NCBI GenBank assembly: GCA_030340625.1
Contig: JAOPHQ010001992.1
Span: 1 to 64,000, forward strand
From: Merluccius polli
Lineage: Eukaryota > Chordata > Actinopteri > Gadiformes > Merlucciidae
Length of the DNA stretch: 64,000 nucleotides
Direction: 5' to 3'
Below the pieces are notes generated by a model. It searched no databases. It worked only from the letters and a program-made list of their open reading frames with translations, and was not told the DNA's origin. Below, piece by piece: positions 1-10,912 of the stretch; position 1 is the stretch's first letter, and each line of letters begins with the position of its first letter. The translations under genes and the position numbers were made by a program.

Positions 1-807
1 AGCCCAAGGCCTTGCCAAGAGCCCTCAGACGGACTGGATCCAAGGCTGTTTGACATCCATTTGAAGGAGGAGCGGCCTGTCAAATAGAAGAGGGGTTGAA
101 TTAAAGTGCACTTTGGTCCGGAGAGTGGTGTGCTCACTCTGCCAGTTTTCACCACAACATGTCTTGTCCAAAAATAATTAGATCGGGTCTCGCTGGTTTT
201 GTTAGCGGGAATAGCCGGCGGATTCTTCAATGGTCCAGAAAAAGGGGAAAGAAATGGCCCCGGCGCTGAATGGACGACTCGCCATTCCCAAAGGACACTT
301 TATTTCTCTACACTTGAGGTTTGTTGTCTTTTGTCACTACCCCCCCCCCCCTTATTCACCATTTGCTTTCATGCAGCTGTGGCCCCTGTTAAAAAAATAC
401 AAAAAAAAAACGTCTTTGTGCTCTCGCCATGAATACTTAGGGTGGGTGGGTGTTGGCGGGTGGGGGTGTGGGTGGGTATGGATGTGTCCATGGCAGGTAG
501 CCCTTATGGCAAGTTAATCTTGTGAAAGAGGCTCATACAAGTACTTTTAGATTCTCCATAGGCCACAGAGGGCTCATCATCAATCGGGGCACTTGTCCCC
601 TCCTTTGTGGCCGTGATGAGTGCAGAGCATGGCCTGTGTGGCGAGGCAATCACCTTCTGGGGGAAAACACTAGTAATTACTTCTAAACTGTTTGGGCTCC
701 ACAGACAACCAGTATTGTGTGGACGGAAGAAGTGAAAGAGGCTTCCTTTCACAAGCGGTTGGTGTGACGCTCACGCCTGATCTCCTGTTATCTGCTTGTT
801 TACACCG

Positions 808-924
<117 letters not shown>

Positions 925-966
925 TCTCGTTCCTCGCAATTTGCCGGTTGCAGTAACGCCTTATCC

Positions 967-967
<1 letters not shown>

Positions 968-1065
<98 letters not shown>
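968..1065. repeat. Compound (TG)n(TA)n(TG)n microsatellite
   Basis: A TG block of about 50 bp, a TA block of about 20 bp and a second TG block of about 24 bp in direct succession. Such alternating purine-pyrimidine DNA can adopt Z-form. Confidence 0.95.
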
Positions 1066-2338
1066 ATCCTGAGCTTTGTCAGTATTGTTTTTGGTAGGAA
1101 GAAGCTACTAGATGGTACGATACAAAGTACCTACTACAAGATGCAGTAATTGAGTAAAAACAAAAAAACACATTCTTGTCCTACAGTGAGGACACAAAAA
1201 CATTAGTCTTGCTGTTTTTAGACATCTTAACACGATATGCCCTTATGTGATGGATTGAGGATAACATTTTGAAATTATATTAACAATTAAGAGTAACTAA
1301 GTGAAAAATGTGATAATCACACCATCACAATTTATGTTTAATTTCTGTGGCACATTCAGAGTCCATTTTAAATTTAGGGAACGGTAATTCTATTGTTGGA
1401 CACTAGATGATAGTCTTGAGCAATACATGATTTTCAAATCCCAATCGGGTCAACAATAGTGTTATGACCTTTTGTAGCCTACTGAAATTACAGATCACTG
1501 ATAGTGAATGAGGTGTATATATACATGCACATACCCCCCCCCCCCCCCCCCTACACACACACACACACACAAACTCACACATAGGCTATACACACCCTTG
1601 TTATAAAGCGCTTTAGGTGTCTTAAAAAGTCTAGCGAATTATTCATTAGTAGGGCCTACTGAGGAAAGCATTTCCCGTAAGTAAGATTGCATCCCATATA
1701 ATTGAATTAAAATTAAGTCAAATACGATGGTGAAATAATTCGTAGTCATGATCACTGTTTTATATTGTTTCATAATGACCGATTAAAAAATAATGACCGA
1801 TTAAAAAAGGGCCGACACAATCTGCCCTCAACAAGCTGACCAACAAGTTTAAGTTGAGTGCGTGTGTGTGTGTGTGTGTGTGCACGTGTGTAATTGAGTA
1901 AGAGAGGTTCTCAATTATCGTATTTTAAAGGAAAAAGACCTACCTGTTCTCTCAGGCCTATGACTGCCTACATTTCTGTCTGTGTGTCTGTGTCTGTGTA
2001 TCTGTCTCTCTGCCTGTCTGTCTGTCTGACTGCCTGTCTGTCATTTTCTCTTTTTGGGTGTATGTGAGTGGGTGTGTGGGACACATGGGTGTGTGGAACA
2101 TATGTCTGGATATGTGTGTGGGTGGGAAGGGGATGAATTATTTTTATTATATTCATGTGTGATTACATTTATATAAATGATGTATTAATGGTTTGTTCAT
2201 ATGTGCTGTATGTAAAGCGCATTGAGATTACTTCGTATGAAATGTGCTATAAAAATACACATTTTTATTTTTTATATCAAAATTAGCAACAACATGATTA
2301 TAGCCTATCTAGAAAAAACATATTTTCCTATTCCATGG

Positions 2339-2437
2339 TGACATAAAACTTGATAGTTCATGAAATGAACTATCAAATTGCATGCTTTATATTGATAGTT
2401 TGATAGCTCATTTCATGAACTACTAAGTTTTATGTCA
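2339..2437. repeat. Fold-back (MITE-like) repeat
   Basis: Arms of about 39 bp at 2339-2377 and 2399-2437 are imperfect reverse complements around a 21-nt spacer. Each arm also contains the near-palindrome TAGTTCATGAAATGAACTA or its degenerate copy. It is probably a decayed fold-back element; no clear target-site duplication was found. Confidence 0.7.
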
Positions 2438-2544
2438 CAGCGAAAATGAACTATCTTGATTACACAACATGCACCTCTTTGTTTGATAAAACACAATACA
2501 GCAAATGCGATGTATTAGTGTAAAAGACATCTGCCCCATTGATC

Positions 2545-2596
2545 TCTCTCTCCTCCCTCCCTCCCTCCCTCCCTCCCTCCCCCCCCCCCCCCCCCG
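2545..2596. repeat. (CCCT)n tract followed by poly-C
   Basis: CCCT repeats run into a C homopolymer of about 17 bases. Length is likely polymorphic and hard to sequence. Confidence 0.9.
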
Positions 2597-3689
2597 GTTG
2601 ATGCCAGGTAGCGTCCCGCTGTGCCTGTCTCCTACACAGGAACGTGCGGCACCTTAAGGATGGCTTCCTAAGAGGATCCATGTAAAAGAGGAGTAACTCC
2701 CACGTGTCGTGTCACTCGGGAGATCCCGCTGAGCACGTTGACGTCCAGTCAGCGCCGACTCCACGGGGTTGACTTAGGGAAGGTTTTCTTAGGGAAGGTT
2801 TTCTGACTCACGTCATATCGACGGCCCTGCATTGCCATGTGCTACAGCAAGCCTAAAATGGTCTTACAAACTAACCTGCACCTCTTTTTTTATTTAAGAA
2901 TTATATTAAAACCTACCCTGGCTGCAGACCTGCACACAATTGACTTTTCTAAAAGGTGTTTTTAAATAATATATTATATTAGAGTAGACTTACATGTGAA
3001 GTGCATAAACTACAATTTAAACTGGATTCATTAAAAAAAAGTATACATTCATGAACAACAATAAGAGAACGCAGTAAACGGAGAGGTGACTATGTCTTTT
3101 TTTTTAAATGTCAATAATAATAATAATAATGTGCTTACAGTAAATCAGATTGTTAGATCGACTCCCGAAAACTCCAGTGGAAGTAATGCTGTGGGCGGGA
3201 CGACAAGCTGGAATAGCCAATCGGAAGCTAGAAATATGTTCATCCGATCCTGGCCTTTTTGGGTCGCCCTTTCAACCTCAGATTATTCCCTGCTTGTAAT
3301 GTGATAAACACCTGAATGTTATGACATTCAAAATCCTAAAACGAACACCCCCTTTCAGAGCAATAATTTTGAAGACTTTCATGTAAATAAACGTCTGTTA
3401 AGTCACTATCTATGGCCGAATGAGGTGACACAATGGTGAACACCACTGATGAAAGCCCTTGCAATTGCCGCTATCACCATGGGTGTCGCTAAAGAGGACC
3501 AAAGGGAAATCCTCCGAGATTGCCATCCCCTTCAGGTATGTTAGTCTCAGCGTCCCCCTATCCCACGACCGGCCACTGGGGGGCGGTACTGCCGCCGTGG
3601 AGAGCCCCTTACACTAAACAGTAAAAGCAAATAGAGAAGAGGAAAAAAAGGTATGGCCAGAGAATGTCTAATAAGGAGAGAAGTTCCAC

Positions 3690-4500
3690 TCTCGGTTTAC
3701 TTCCTGGTTCTGAACTGTTGCAGTTCCCCTCTGGTTCCATGTGAGGGCGCTCACATGGTGAGTGCAGAATGAATGGCGGTCTATGGAGCTATACCCCTCA
3801 AACTCCGCTTTTCTCAGGATATAATTTTTTGTCTAGTAATTTGAATGTTGCTTTCGAAAGGGGATGCAAAGAAATTACACATTGCTGGGTGTTAGATTTT
3901 TTAGAGTCACTTATTTGCTTTAAAAAAGTATTTTAAAATGTCAATGACGTCATACTCATCTTACGACCAGAGATACTGCTTTACGGCAAGCCTCTCCCTT
4001 TCCCCTCAAGGCATCGATAACACAGCAGTACAAACATAACGATACGCAGATAAAAGTGCCAGCAACCAAAAGAAGTTGCTGTGTTAAAAAAAAAAAGAAC
4101 TTGGGCGAAATTGTCCACCTTAACATTCTGGTCCCGCTTCGGATGCCAAGATGCCATCAAGCAGATCTCTGGTCGTAATCAGTCCTTCACTGACCAATCA
4201 GCGTTCATTAGCAGAATGCTAGCGTGTTATGGGCAATAACAACACGTCCTGTAAGAAATCGAAAGGACATAAGTACTCGTTCATTCAACTTTCGATCTAT
4301 AACCTATGTTGAACTTGTAAGAACTACAATCAAATCAGAGTTTTTTCAATGAGAATCAGGTGAAAGAGACACATTTAGCCGTGTAGCTCCATCTGCTCCC
4401 ATTCATTCTGCACTCACAGGCGATCGCCCCCAGTGGAGCTCTGGTGGAACTGCAACCAGAAGTCGGTACAATGGGACTTAATAGGGAGTGGACAGGCTCT
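3690..4500. repeat. Divergent inverted repeat pair, likely decayed DNA transposon
   Basis: About 110 bp at 3690-3800 reappears as a divergent reverse complement at about 4376-4490. Shared blocks include GTTGCAGTTCC and GAGTGCAGAATGAATGG. The roughly 580 bp in between has no coding sequence. Either two opposite copies of one repeat family or the ends of an old element. Confidence 0.5.
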
Positions 4501-5018
4501 CCGTAGACGGGCTCTGGTATGGCCGAACACCAAAGCAATATAGCCTACACACCGTAAGCATTGTTTGATGATGGCAAACGCATCGTAGTTGTCTTTAAAT
4601 ATAAAGTAGGCTACACACGTTTACATTAGAAATGAGTTGCTCTGTATGGACTCACCAGTGCGCCCAGTAGATTTTGATACGCTGAGAAAAGTAGTTCCCT
4701 TATTTCAAGAATAGGCCTAATAGTCCCTTATAGGCCTACGACAAAAGAAATATATATATATATATCTTTTCACACCTATGCAGAAAAAAATAACTATGTC
4801 GACTTTCCACGGCATGTAATTGCTGGAGATATGAAAATATCGACATATCGGAGCGCAATGCTGCGTTTAAATACGCGACATTACACCCAGCAGGGTGAGT
4901 TTTACCGTCATTATTCGCACGACAGTGATGCGGTCCGGACCGAGGCTTTCTAGTCCCTCCCCGTTGTGTCCCTCCACTGATTTGCTCTTGCAGCACTACT
5001 CCTAGTGGCAGTTGTAAT

Positions 5019-5507
5019 CATAGACATCTTATACATAGACGGAGCATCGAATGCTACTGCCTACTGGCGCTGACGAGATTCGGAGCCGCCATCTTGGAGT
5101 GGTGATCCGCTCCACTCAGTGTCATTCGTTTGGCAGGAGCAATGAACTGTCAGCGCATTTAATTAATCATACCTCACTGATTTTCACACGTTTTTTGTCA
5201 TACGTGTAGCTATGATAAAGGACACATGTTTTGGCATGCAATACCGTATTTTCACAAAATACAACCAATAGTACGGTAATGTTAAATCTTACTTGTGAGA
5301 AGTAATCCTGTGATTTCTATATTCGACCATCCGCTCATTTGAGCAGGAATAGCTGAACACCAGCTCGGCATCCTTGTTTTCTTCTCCTGGCCATACGTGT
5401 CAACTGTCAATCTATGCTGCTCCCCTCCCCCATCACCACTCCAAGATGGCCGCCGAATTTCTCGCGCCACAGCAGCCAATGCTCCGTCTATGTATAAGAT
5501 GTCTATG
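5019..5507. mobile_element. Non-autonomous hAT-like transposon, 489 bp
   Basis: The two ends are perfect inverted repeats of at least 28 bp starting CATAGACATCTTATACATAG. They are flanked on both sides by GTTGTAAT (5011-5018 and 5508-5515), an 8-bp target-site duplication, the length made by hAT transposases. No transposase is encoded inside. A much shorter relative with the same ends lies at 16282-16349. Confidence 0.88.
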
Positions 5508-5699
5508 GTTGTAATGTTGCCATGGAAATATATAGCCTACAGTTCGAATCAACGGCGGAGTGATATTTATAGTAACGAGGCAGCGCGGCTAGGTGTGCTG
5601 TCGCGCTGATTGGAGCACGGGCTAATTGGTCTCGCCGACCAATCAGATTGCTTGGTCGGAACTACCCGTTCTATAATATTAATTAGGCCTATGTCATTA

Positions 5700-5797
5700 T
5701 TTGTTTTTTTTCTTTTTCTTTTCTTTTTGTTTTTGTGTGTGTGCTGAAGAGCACACCGGAGTGCGTCGGTGGTCACTGGGGGTAGGGGCGTGTGTGT

Positions 5798-5828
<31 letters not shown>

Positions 5829-6276
5829 GGGGGGGGTGACGGTGTCCATGTCCATGCATGACAGACGGACACCGGAGGATGCAGCACCTGCACAGCACCA
5901 CCTGCACAGCACCACCGGGCTACGTCATCTGTTTTGAACATCCACTTTTCCCCATCCATCACATACAGAGGAGCGCTGTGTGTGTGGAGGAGGTGAGAGA
6001 CCCCCCGCCGGGCCGAGACACGAAGCGTATGGTGGGGGGGGGGGGCTGCCAGCCATTGACGGGGAAGAGACAGCTAGAGGGGGGGGGGGGGGGGGGAAGG
6101 AGGATGATGATCATGATGATGATGACAACCAAATAACGACCACCGATGGCTCTGCGGTCGGGTACCACTGAAGCAAAAACAACCGCCATCAAAAAAGGAA
6201 ATATCGCTAATAACCGGACGGAACCGCACGGCCACACAAAACCCGCTCTGAACGGAACCGAAATGGCGATTCAAAG
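5700..6276 (+). promoter_or_regulatory. Likely gpr101 upstream region and candidate 5' UTR exon
   Basis: This stretch immediately precedes gpr101 and holds T-rich, GT and long poly-G tracts (about 5812-5836, 6033-6046, 6080-6097). A good donor, CAAAG|GTGAGC, lies at 6276/6277. A possible acceptor, ACTCCAAG, ends at 6735, so a non-coding 5' exon spliced to the coding exon is plausible. There is no transcript evidence and no clear TATA box; the exon boundaries are inference. Confidence 0.35.
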
Positions 6277-6804
6277 GTGAGCCTATGTGGTTTATTTTTT
6301 ATATTGCCTATGCTGTTTAAGAGGGGGGCGTTTGTTGCTTGTCGATTTTGATGCTTTGATGTTGAATGATGTACAATGGGCGACAAAACCCGTCCGTTTG
6401 TTGTTAAATTGGCATTTCATATGCATTCATTAGGACACCGTCGTGCCTTGACATATGCAATATTAGAAATGGACACATCAACGATTATGATAATTCAACG
6501 TGAATACACAAAATGCACGTGTGCACGTGTGAGTGTCATCATAACATAAATGCCATTTATGCTCATTGCATCATTGCTGAATGCATTGCATTGCATTGCA
6601 GACCAGACTCCGCAATCCAATTACATGTAGGTTGCATATTTTCACCTAAGCAAAAGGGCGTATAAGTGAATTATATGCAAATAACAGAAAACCATAACAC
6701 CTATATGAACCTGTTGTTATTCTCCATACTCCAAGATGAGACTGGACTAGCTGGCAGAGAGGAGCCACGCATGCACCCCGCTGGGCACCGCCATCGGACA
6801 AACC

Positions 6805-8199
6805 ATGGCCAGCCCTCAGCCCCCAGGTGTGAGCAGCTACAACTACACCCATGGGCCCTGGGACTCGGGCCTCCCCGGTGCTGGCGGCGGCCCCGCCTGG
6901 CTGTCCATCGTCAACAGCGTGGTGAAGATGGTGCTGATATCGGTGATTGTGTGTCTGTCTCTGTTCGGCAACGTGGTGGTCCTGCTGGTCTTCCAGAGGA
7001 AGCCCCAGCTCCTCCACGTCGCCAACCGCTTCGTCCTCAATCTGCTGCTGGCCGACCTGCTCCAGACGGTGCTGGTGATGCCCTTCGCCATTGCCGCCGC
7101 CGCGCCGGGCACCTGGCCCCTGGACGGCCGTCTGTGCCAGGGCCTGGTGGTGCTCATGCACCTGTTTGCTTTTGCGGGCGTCAACACCATCATCGTGGTG
7201 TCTGTGGATCGTTACCTGGCCATCATCCACCCGCTGTCCTACCCTACCCGCATGACCCCTGGCCTGGGGACCAACCTGATTGCCTCCACCTGGGTGGTGA
7301 GCCTAGTCCAGAGCACCCCCCCGCTCTACGGCTGGGGCACCATCGGCTTCGACCACCACCACAACGCCTGCTCGGTGATCTGGTCGTCCAGCCTGTCCTA
7401 CTCCCTGGTGGTGTCCGTCTTCTCCTTCTGGCTGCCCGTGCTCATCATGCTGGGCTGTTACTGGATGGTTTTCCGGGCGGCCCGCAGGCAGAACGCCCTG
7501 GTGCATCCCGTCCAGAGCCACTCCCAGAACCACCGGCACCAGGAGGCTCCTCCGCCGCCGGCCAGCGCCGGCAGTCCCCAGCGCTACTTCCCCCCGCAGG
7601 CCCCCGGGTCAGGGGCGACCCCGGGCCTGGCAGCCCCGGGCCCAGCAGCCCCGGGCCCGGCAGCCCCGGCGGCCCCGCCCGGGTACCCGGTGCGAGTCCG
7701 ACACAGACGCTTCCACTACCACTGCAAGGCGGCGCGGGTGGTCTTTGTAATCATGGCGTCATACATCGTGAGCATGGGGCCGTACAGCGTGCTCAACACC
7801 GTGTCCATGCGCTCCCGGGCCGCCGTGCCCCCCTGGCTGTCCTCCCTGGCGCTGGTGCTGTTCTTTGTGCAGTGCTGCCTCCACCCCTACATCTACGGCT
7901 ACATGCACCGCAGCGTCAGGAAGGAGTTCCTGGCCCTGCTGTGTGGCCCTCTGTGTAAGCAGGGCCCCTCCAACCAGATCTCCGCCATGGAGAGCTGTCT
8001 GACGGCGGCCGACGGACGCTCTGGCACCCAGGGGAACCTGCTGCCCAGTCTGGCCACGCGCGTCTTCCCCCTGCCCACGTGGGAGGAGGTGACCACTTCC
8101 TCCTCCCCCACCTTGGACAGGAAGTCAAGGGACAGACGCAGAGAGACCACTTCCATCAGCCTGAGCTCTGAGAAGGAGGTCCCCGTGAGGAACGAATGA
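6805..8199 (+). CDS. gpr101: Orphan class A GPCR, GPR101 family
   Basis: A single uninterrupted 464-codon reading frame. The ATG at 6805 has a strong Kozak context and is the first in frame after a stop at 6748. Hydrophobic segments fit seven transmembrane helices: G55-N56 in TM1, LLLAD with D84 in TM2, Cys111 and Cys189 as the extracellular disulfide pair, and D135-R136-Y137 at the end of TM3. A glycosylation sequon lies at N13. TM7 carries HPYIY (360-364) in place of NPxxY, and TM6 has SMGPY instead of CWxP; both are typical of GPR101. Blocks such as QRKPQLL (64-70), NTIIVVSVDRYLAIIHPLSY and STPPLYGWG match mammalian GPR101 closely. The third intracellular loop (about 226-305) is Pro/Ala/Gly-rich and unlike the acidic loop of the mammalian protein. 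GPR101 is a constitutively active Gs-coupled receptor of hypothalamus and pituitary. Synteny with rbmx and arhgef6 agrees. Confidence 0.9.
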   Translation: MASPQPPGVSSYNYTHGPWDSGLPGAGGGPAWLSIVNSVVKMVLISVIVCLSLFGNVVVLLVFQRKPQLLHVANRFVLNLLLADLLQTVLVMPFAIAAAAPGTWPLDGRLCQGLVVLMHLFAFAGVNTIIVVSVDRYLAIIHPLSYPTRMTPGLGTNLIASTWVVSLVQSTPPLYGWGTIGFDHHHNACSVIWSSSLSYSLVVSVFSFWLPVLIMLGCYWMVFRAARRQNALVHPVQSHSQNHRHQEAPPPPASAGSPQRYFPPQAPGSGATPGLAAPGPAAPGPAAPAAPPGYPVRVRHRRFHYHCKAARVVFVIMASYIVSMGPYSVLNTVSMRSRAAVPPWLSSLALVLFFVQCCLHPYIYGYMHRSVRKEFLALLCGPLCKQGPSNQISAMESCLTAADGRSGTQGNLLPSLATRVFPLPTWEEVTTSSSPTLDRKSRDRRRETTSISLSSEKEVPVRNE

Positions 8200-10466
8200 A
8201 GCGACAACAACCACCAGGGTTCAGGGGGTTTTTATCACCAGGACTGGCGTTCTCAACCATCAGGATATAAATGTAATGTCTTTCTTTTTTGTACGTTTTA
8301 AGTTTGCTCTACTATTGAGACCATTGTGAGATCAATTTCAGAATATCAAACAGCTTGTGTCAATGGGTCTACTGTTGAATTTGTCGTAGTTGATATTTTA
8401 TGTATATCATTTTTGCAGGGCAATGTGTGACCTCTTGACAGTTCTCTATATAAATAGATGTTTTATATCTTTTCATTTAGATGCAGTCTTAAGCGGTTAT
8501 CGATTGATCAAGTCAATACCGTACATTTCCGACTGTTACATATGTTGCAGTGTTATTTAAATCCTGGCTCATGTTTACACTGTGAACGTTTTTTGCTGTA
8601 AATATGGGCCTCTCTGCTGAGGAAATAATCAGTCACAAGCTCATCATCTGCTATGATTTAATATTCACACTTGCCTGCCGAGATTCAGAGATGACATTCA
8701 CCATCTTTGTGTCAGTGAAAGCAAGCAAACTTGTGAAACGTATAAACTCAGGGTATTAATGTTCAACTGTTGAGTGGCCAAGTGTTTTATTGAAGCATAT
8801 TTTTCTGAAATGTCTGTCACACTGCCATTTCATTCTGACTCATTTTTTGGGGAAGCAGTTGAGAATTTTCCCAACAAAATTGAAAACTACATTTATCGGA
8901 GCAAACAAGAAATGATAGAAATTTGCCTTAGTCATTCTCAAGTTCATCCGAGGTGTGAAATGTGCCTCTTCTGTGACTATGCCATTGTACACCTGAGGAA
9001 AAATGTCGGCCGTCAAAAGAATACACTGACTGACAATGATCACAAATGCATTGAAATCGACCCTAAAAGAAAAGAAACAAAGACAAAATTCCACCACACA
9101 TGTACTACTAGTCATTTGACTGTCTGCATGCCGGGGTTTTTTTTTACAAATTGATTTTCATGACAATGAATCTCTTTGAGCACACATTGCTAAATATACC
9201 TCATGTGTTTTCTACTTTGCATAAAGCCAGTTTGAAATAGTGTTGTTATAAACACTTGCTAACTTTGACTGATTGCTAATGTATAGTACATACCGTTACC
9301 TCAAGGACCATTTGAGAGAAAGGAACAAGTAATAGATATAAGACATTTTTAATTATAATGTATTAAAATAATTTATTATTTTTTGGTCCACTGAAAAAGC
9401 ATATTGAAATGCTAATAAAAGCACTGTTTATTTTAATAAAGATCGTTCAAAGAGAAATAATCTGTAAAGTGGCTACATTGATTTTAAATGAAAAAAATAA
9501 CAAACAAGTTACAGTGACAAACTGTTTAAAATGAAGGCGTTTGCTTTTCTATGAAGAGGAACAGTGTAAAAGGTTTGTAGCACAGATACAAATAGTTTTA
9601 AGTTCCTTAATGTATATAAAGGTTACTGCCTGCTCAAAAAATCTAAACTTAAAGTAAAAATACTTCATAGAGGGCCAACTGTTGAGTACATCGCCATAAA
9701 CCCATTTATACATTGTTTTTCATTGCTTATACTGTACATAATGGATTTGGGAGTTTTACCAGTGCTTTTATAGTACATTGGGGTTATTTCTATAATTGTA
9801 TTTTCTTTCACAGATGTCTGTATAGAACTCATTAAAAAATAATCAATTTAATGTCAGATTAGCTTTTCTACTTCATTCATTTTACAGATCCCAGCCCTGA
9901 AAAATAATCTGGTGAATCGCGTTGCCGTTGTCCAACCTGCTGTAGAATTGCCCAGGAACTAAGTATAAGCTACAGATCACCATGTCAAAGAAATATACCG
10001 AAGCATCCATTTCCAAATAAGTATTTATCATTTGTAAAAATGTTACCACCAGGGAGTAATTACCCCACACTGCTATTAACAACAAAAGTAGTATCTGCAT
10101 TTCATGTAGTTGTAATTCAGCAAACCATTTGATATTTAAAGTGTGCATGGCTGTGCAGTGTACTTCCATCACCGTTACTCTTCAATCTCCAATGCGATGA
10201 ACTCCTTGATGACCTTTCCTTGGTCATCAAGAAGTCACACTAACCTCCTACGATAAAGACATTTTAAATAAAAAGGCGGGAATGGAAACACATTGTATTA
10301 CAATCATCGTTATAGAGAGATATAATTTATGAAATGAGCTCAATAAAAAGCTGTTGATAGTCTATATAGGCCCTTTCTTCACCTTCCACAAAAACAGAAA
10401 AAACGACTTTGTATCACTATACTGTATATATGCATTTGAAATGCATGTATATAGTATATACAAATT

Positions 10467-10510
<44 letters not shown>

Positions 10511-10912
10511 CCAATGAAAATTATGTCAGTACAGCAGATGCGATCAAAAGACAAATTAAAATATAATATTTAAACAAAAGGGGACAGAAAAAATTTGTGA
10601 ACCTTTGTTTTCATTAGTTCTATTAGTTTTACGCGTACATCCAAAATTATTATCATTATAACAATAACAGCCAGATCTTTGGAAGTCACCTTTATGTTTA
10701 AGGTGTCATTTTAAATAAATGCTCAACAGCAGAAAACAAAAGAAACAAAACAAATATGAGCAACATCCAACTAAAAAAACAAGGATTTCTTGCCCTTGCC
10801 GTTGTTACAGAGATGAGCTATTTCATTTGTCTTTTCACATAATTTCCTCTTGAGAAGCCGATGCTGAAGGGGCCTGGGGCTGCATTAAAACAGGTCGGCC
10901 TAACCCATCTGG
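8200..10912. other. Convergent 3' UTR region between gpr101 and tm9sf2
   Basis: AT-rich, non-coding sequence between the gpr101 stop and the tm9sf2 stop on the opposite strand. It presumably holds both 3' UTRs. A 126-codon frame at 8774-9154 has no recognisable similarity. A perfect 10-bp hairpin lies at 10205-10214 and 10222-10231, and small TACA and TA repeats at about 10470-10510. Confidence 0.6.
9414..9440 (+). terminator. Tandem AATAAA polyadenylation signals, probably gpr101
   Basis: AATAAA occurs at 9414-9419 and again at 9435-9440, about 1.2 kb after the gpr101 stop. This is a plausible 3' end for the + strand transcript, but cleavage here is not proven. Confidence 0.45.

Noticed and set aside
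6666..7958. 430-codon open frame overlapping gpr101
   Set aside because: It is a shifted frame of the GC-rich gpr101 coding sequence; only the 6805-8199 frame gives a seven-helix receptor.
6805..8199. GPR161 or GPR176 identity for the receptor
   Set aside because: The TM2, TM3, second-loop and TM6-7 blocks match GPR101 much better, and synteny agrees.
8774..9154. 126-codon frame downstream of gpr101
   Set aside because: No recognisable domain; it lies in the expected 3' UTR, and a frame of this length can arise by chance.
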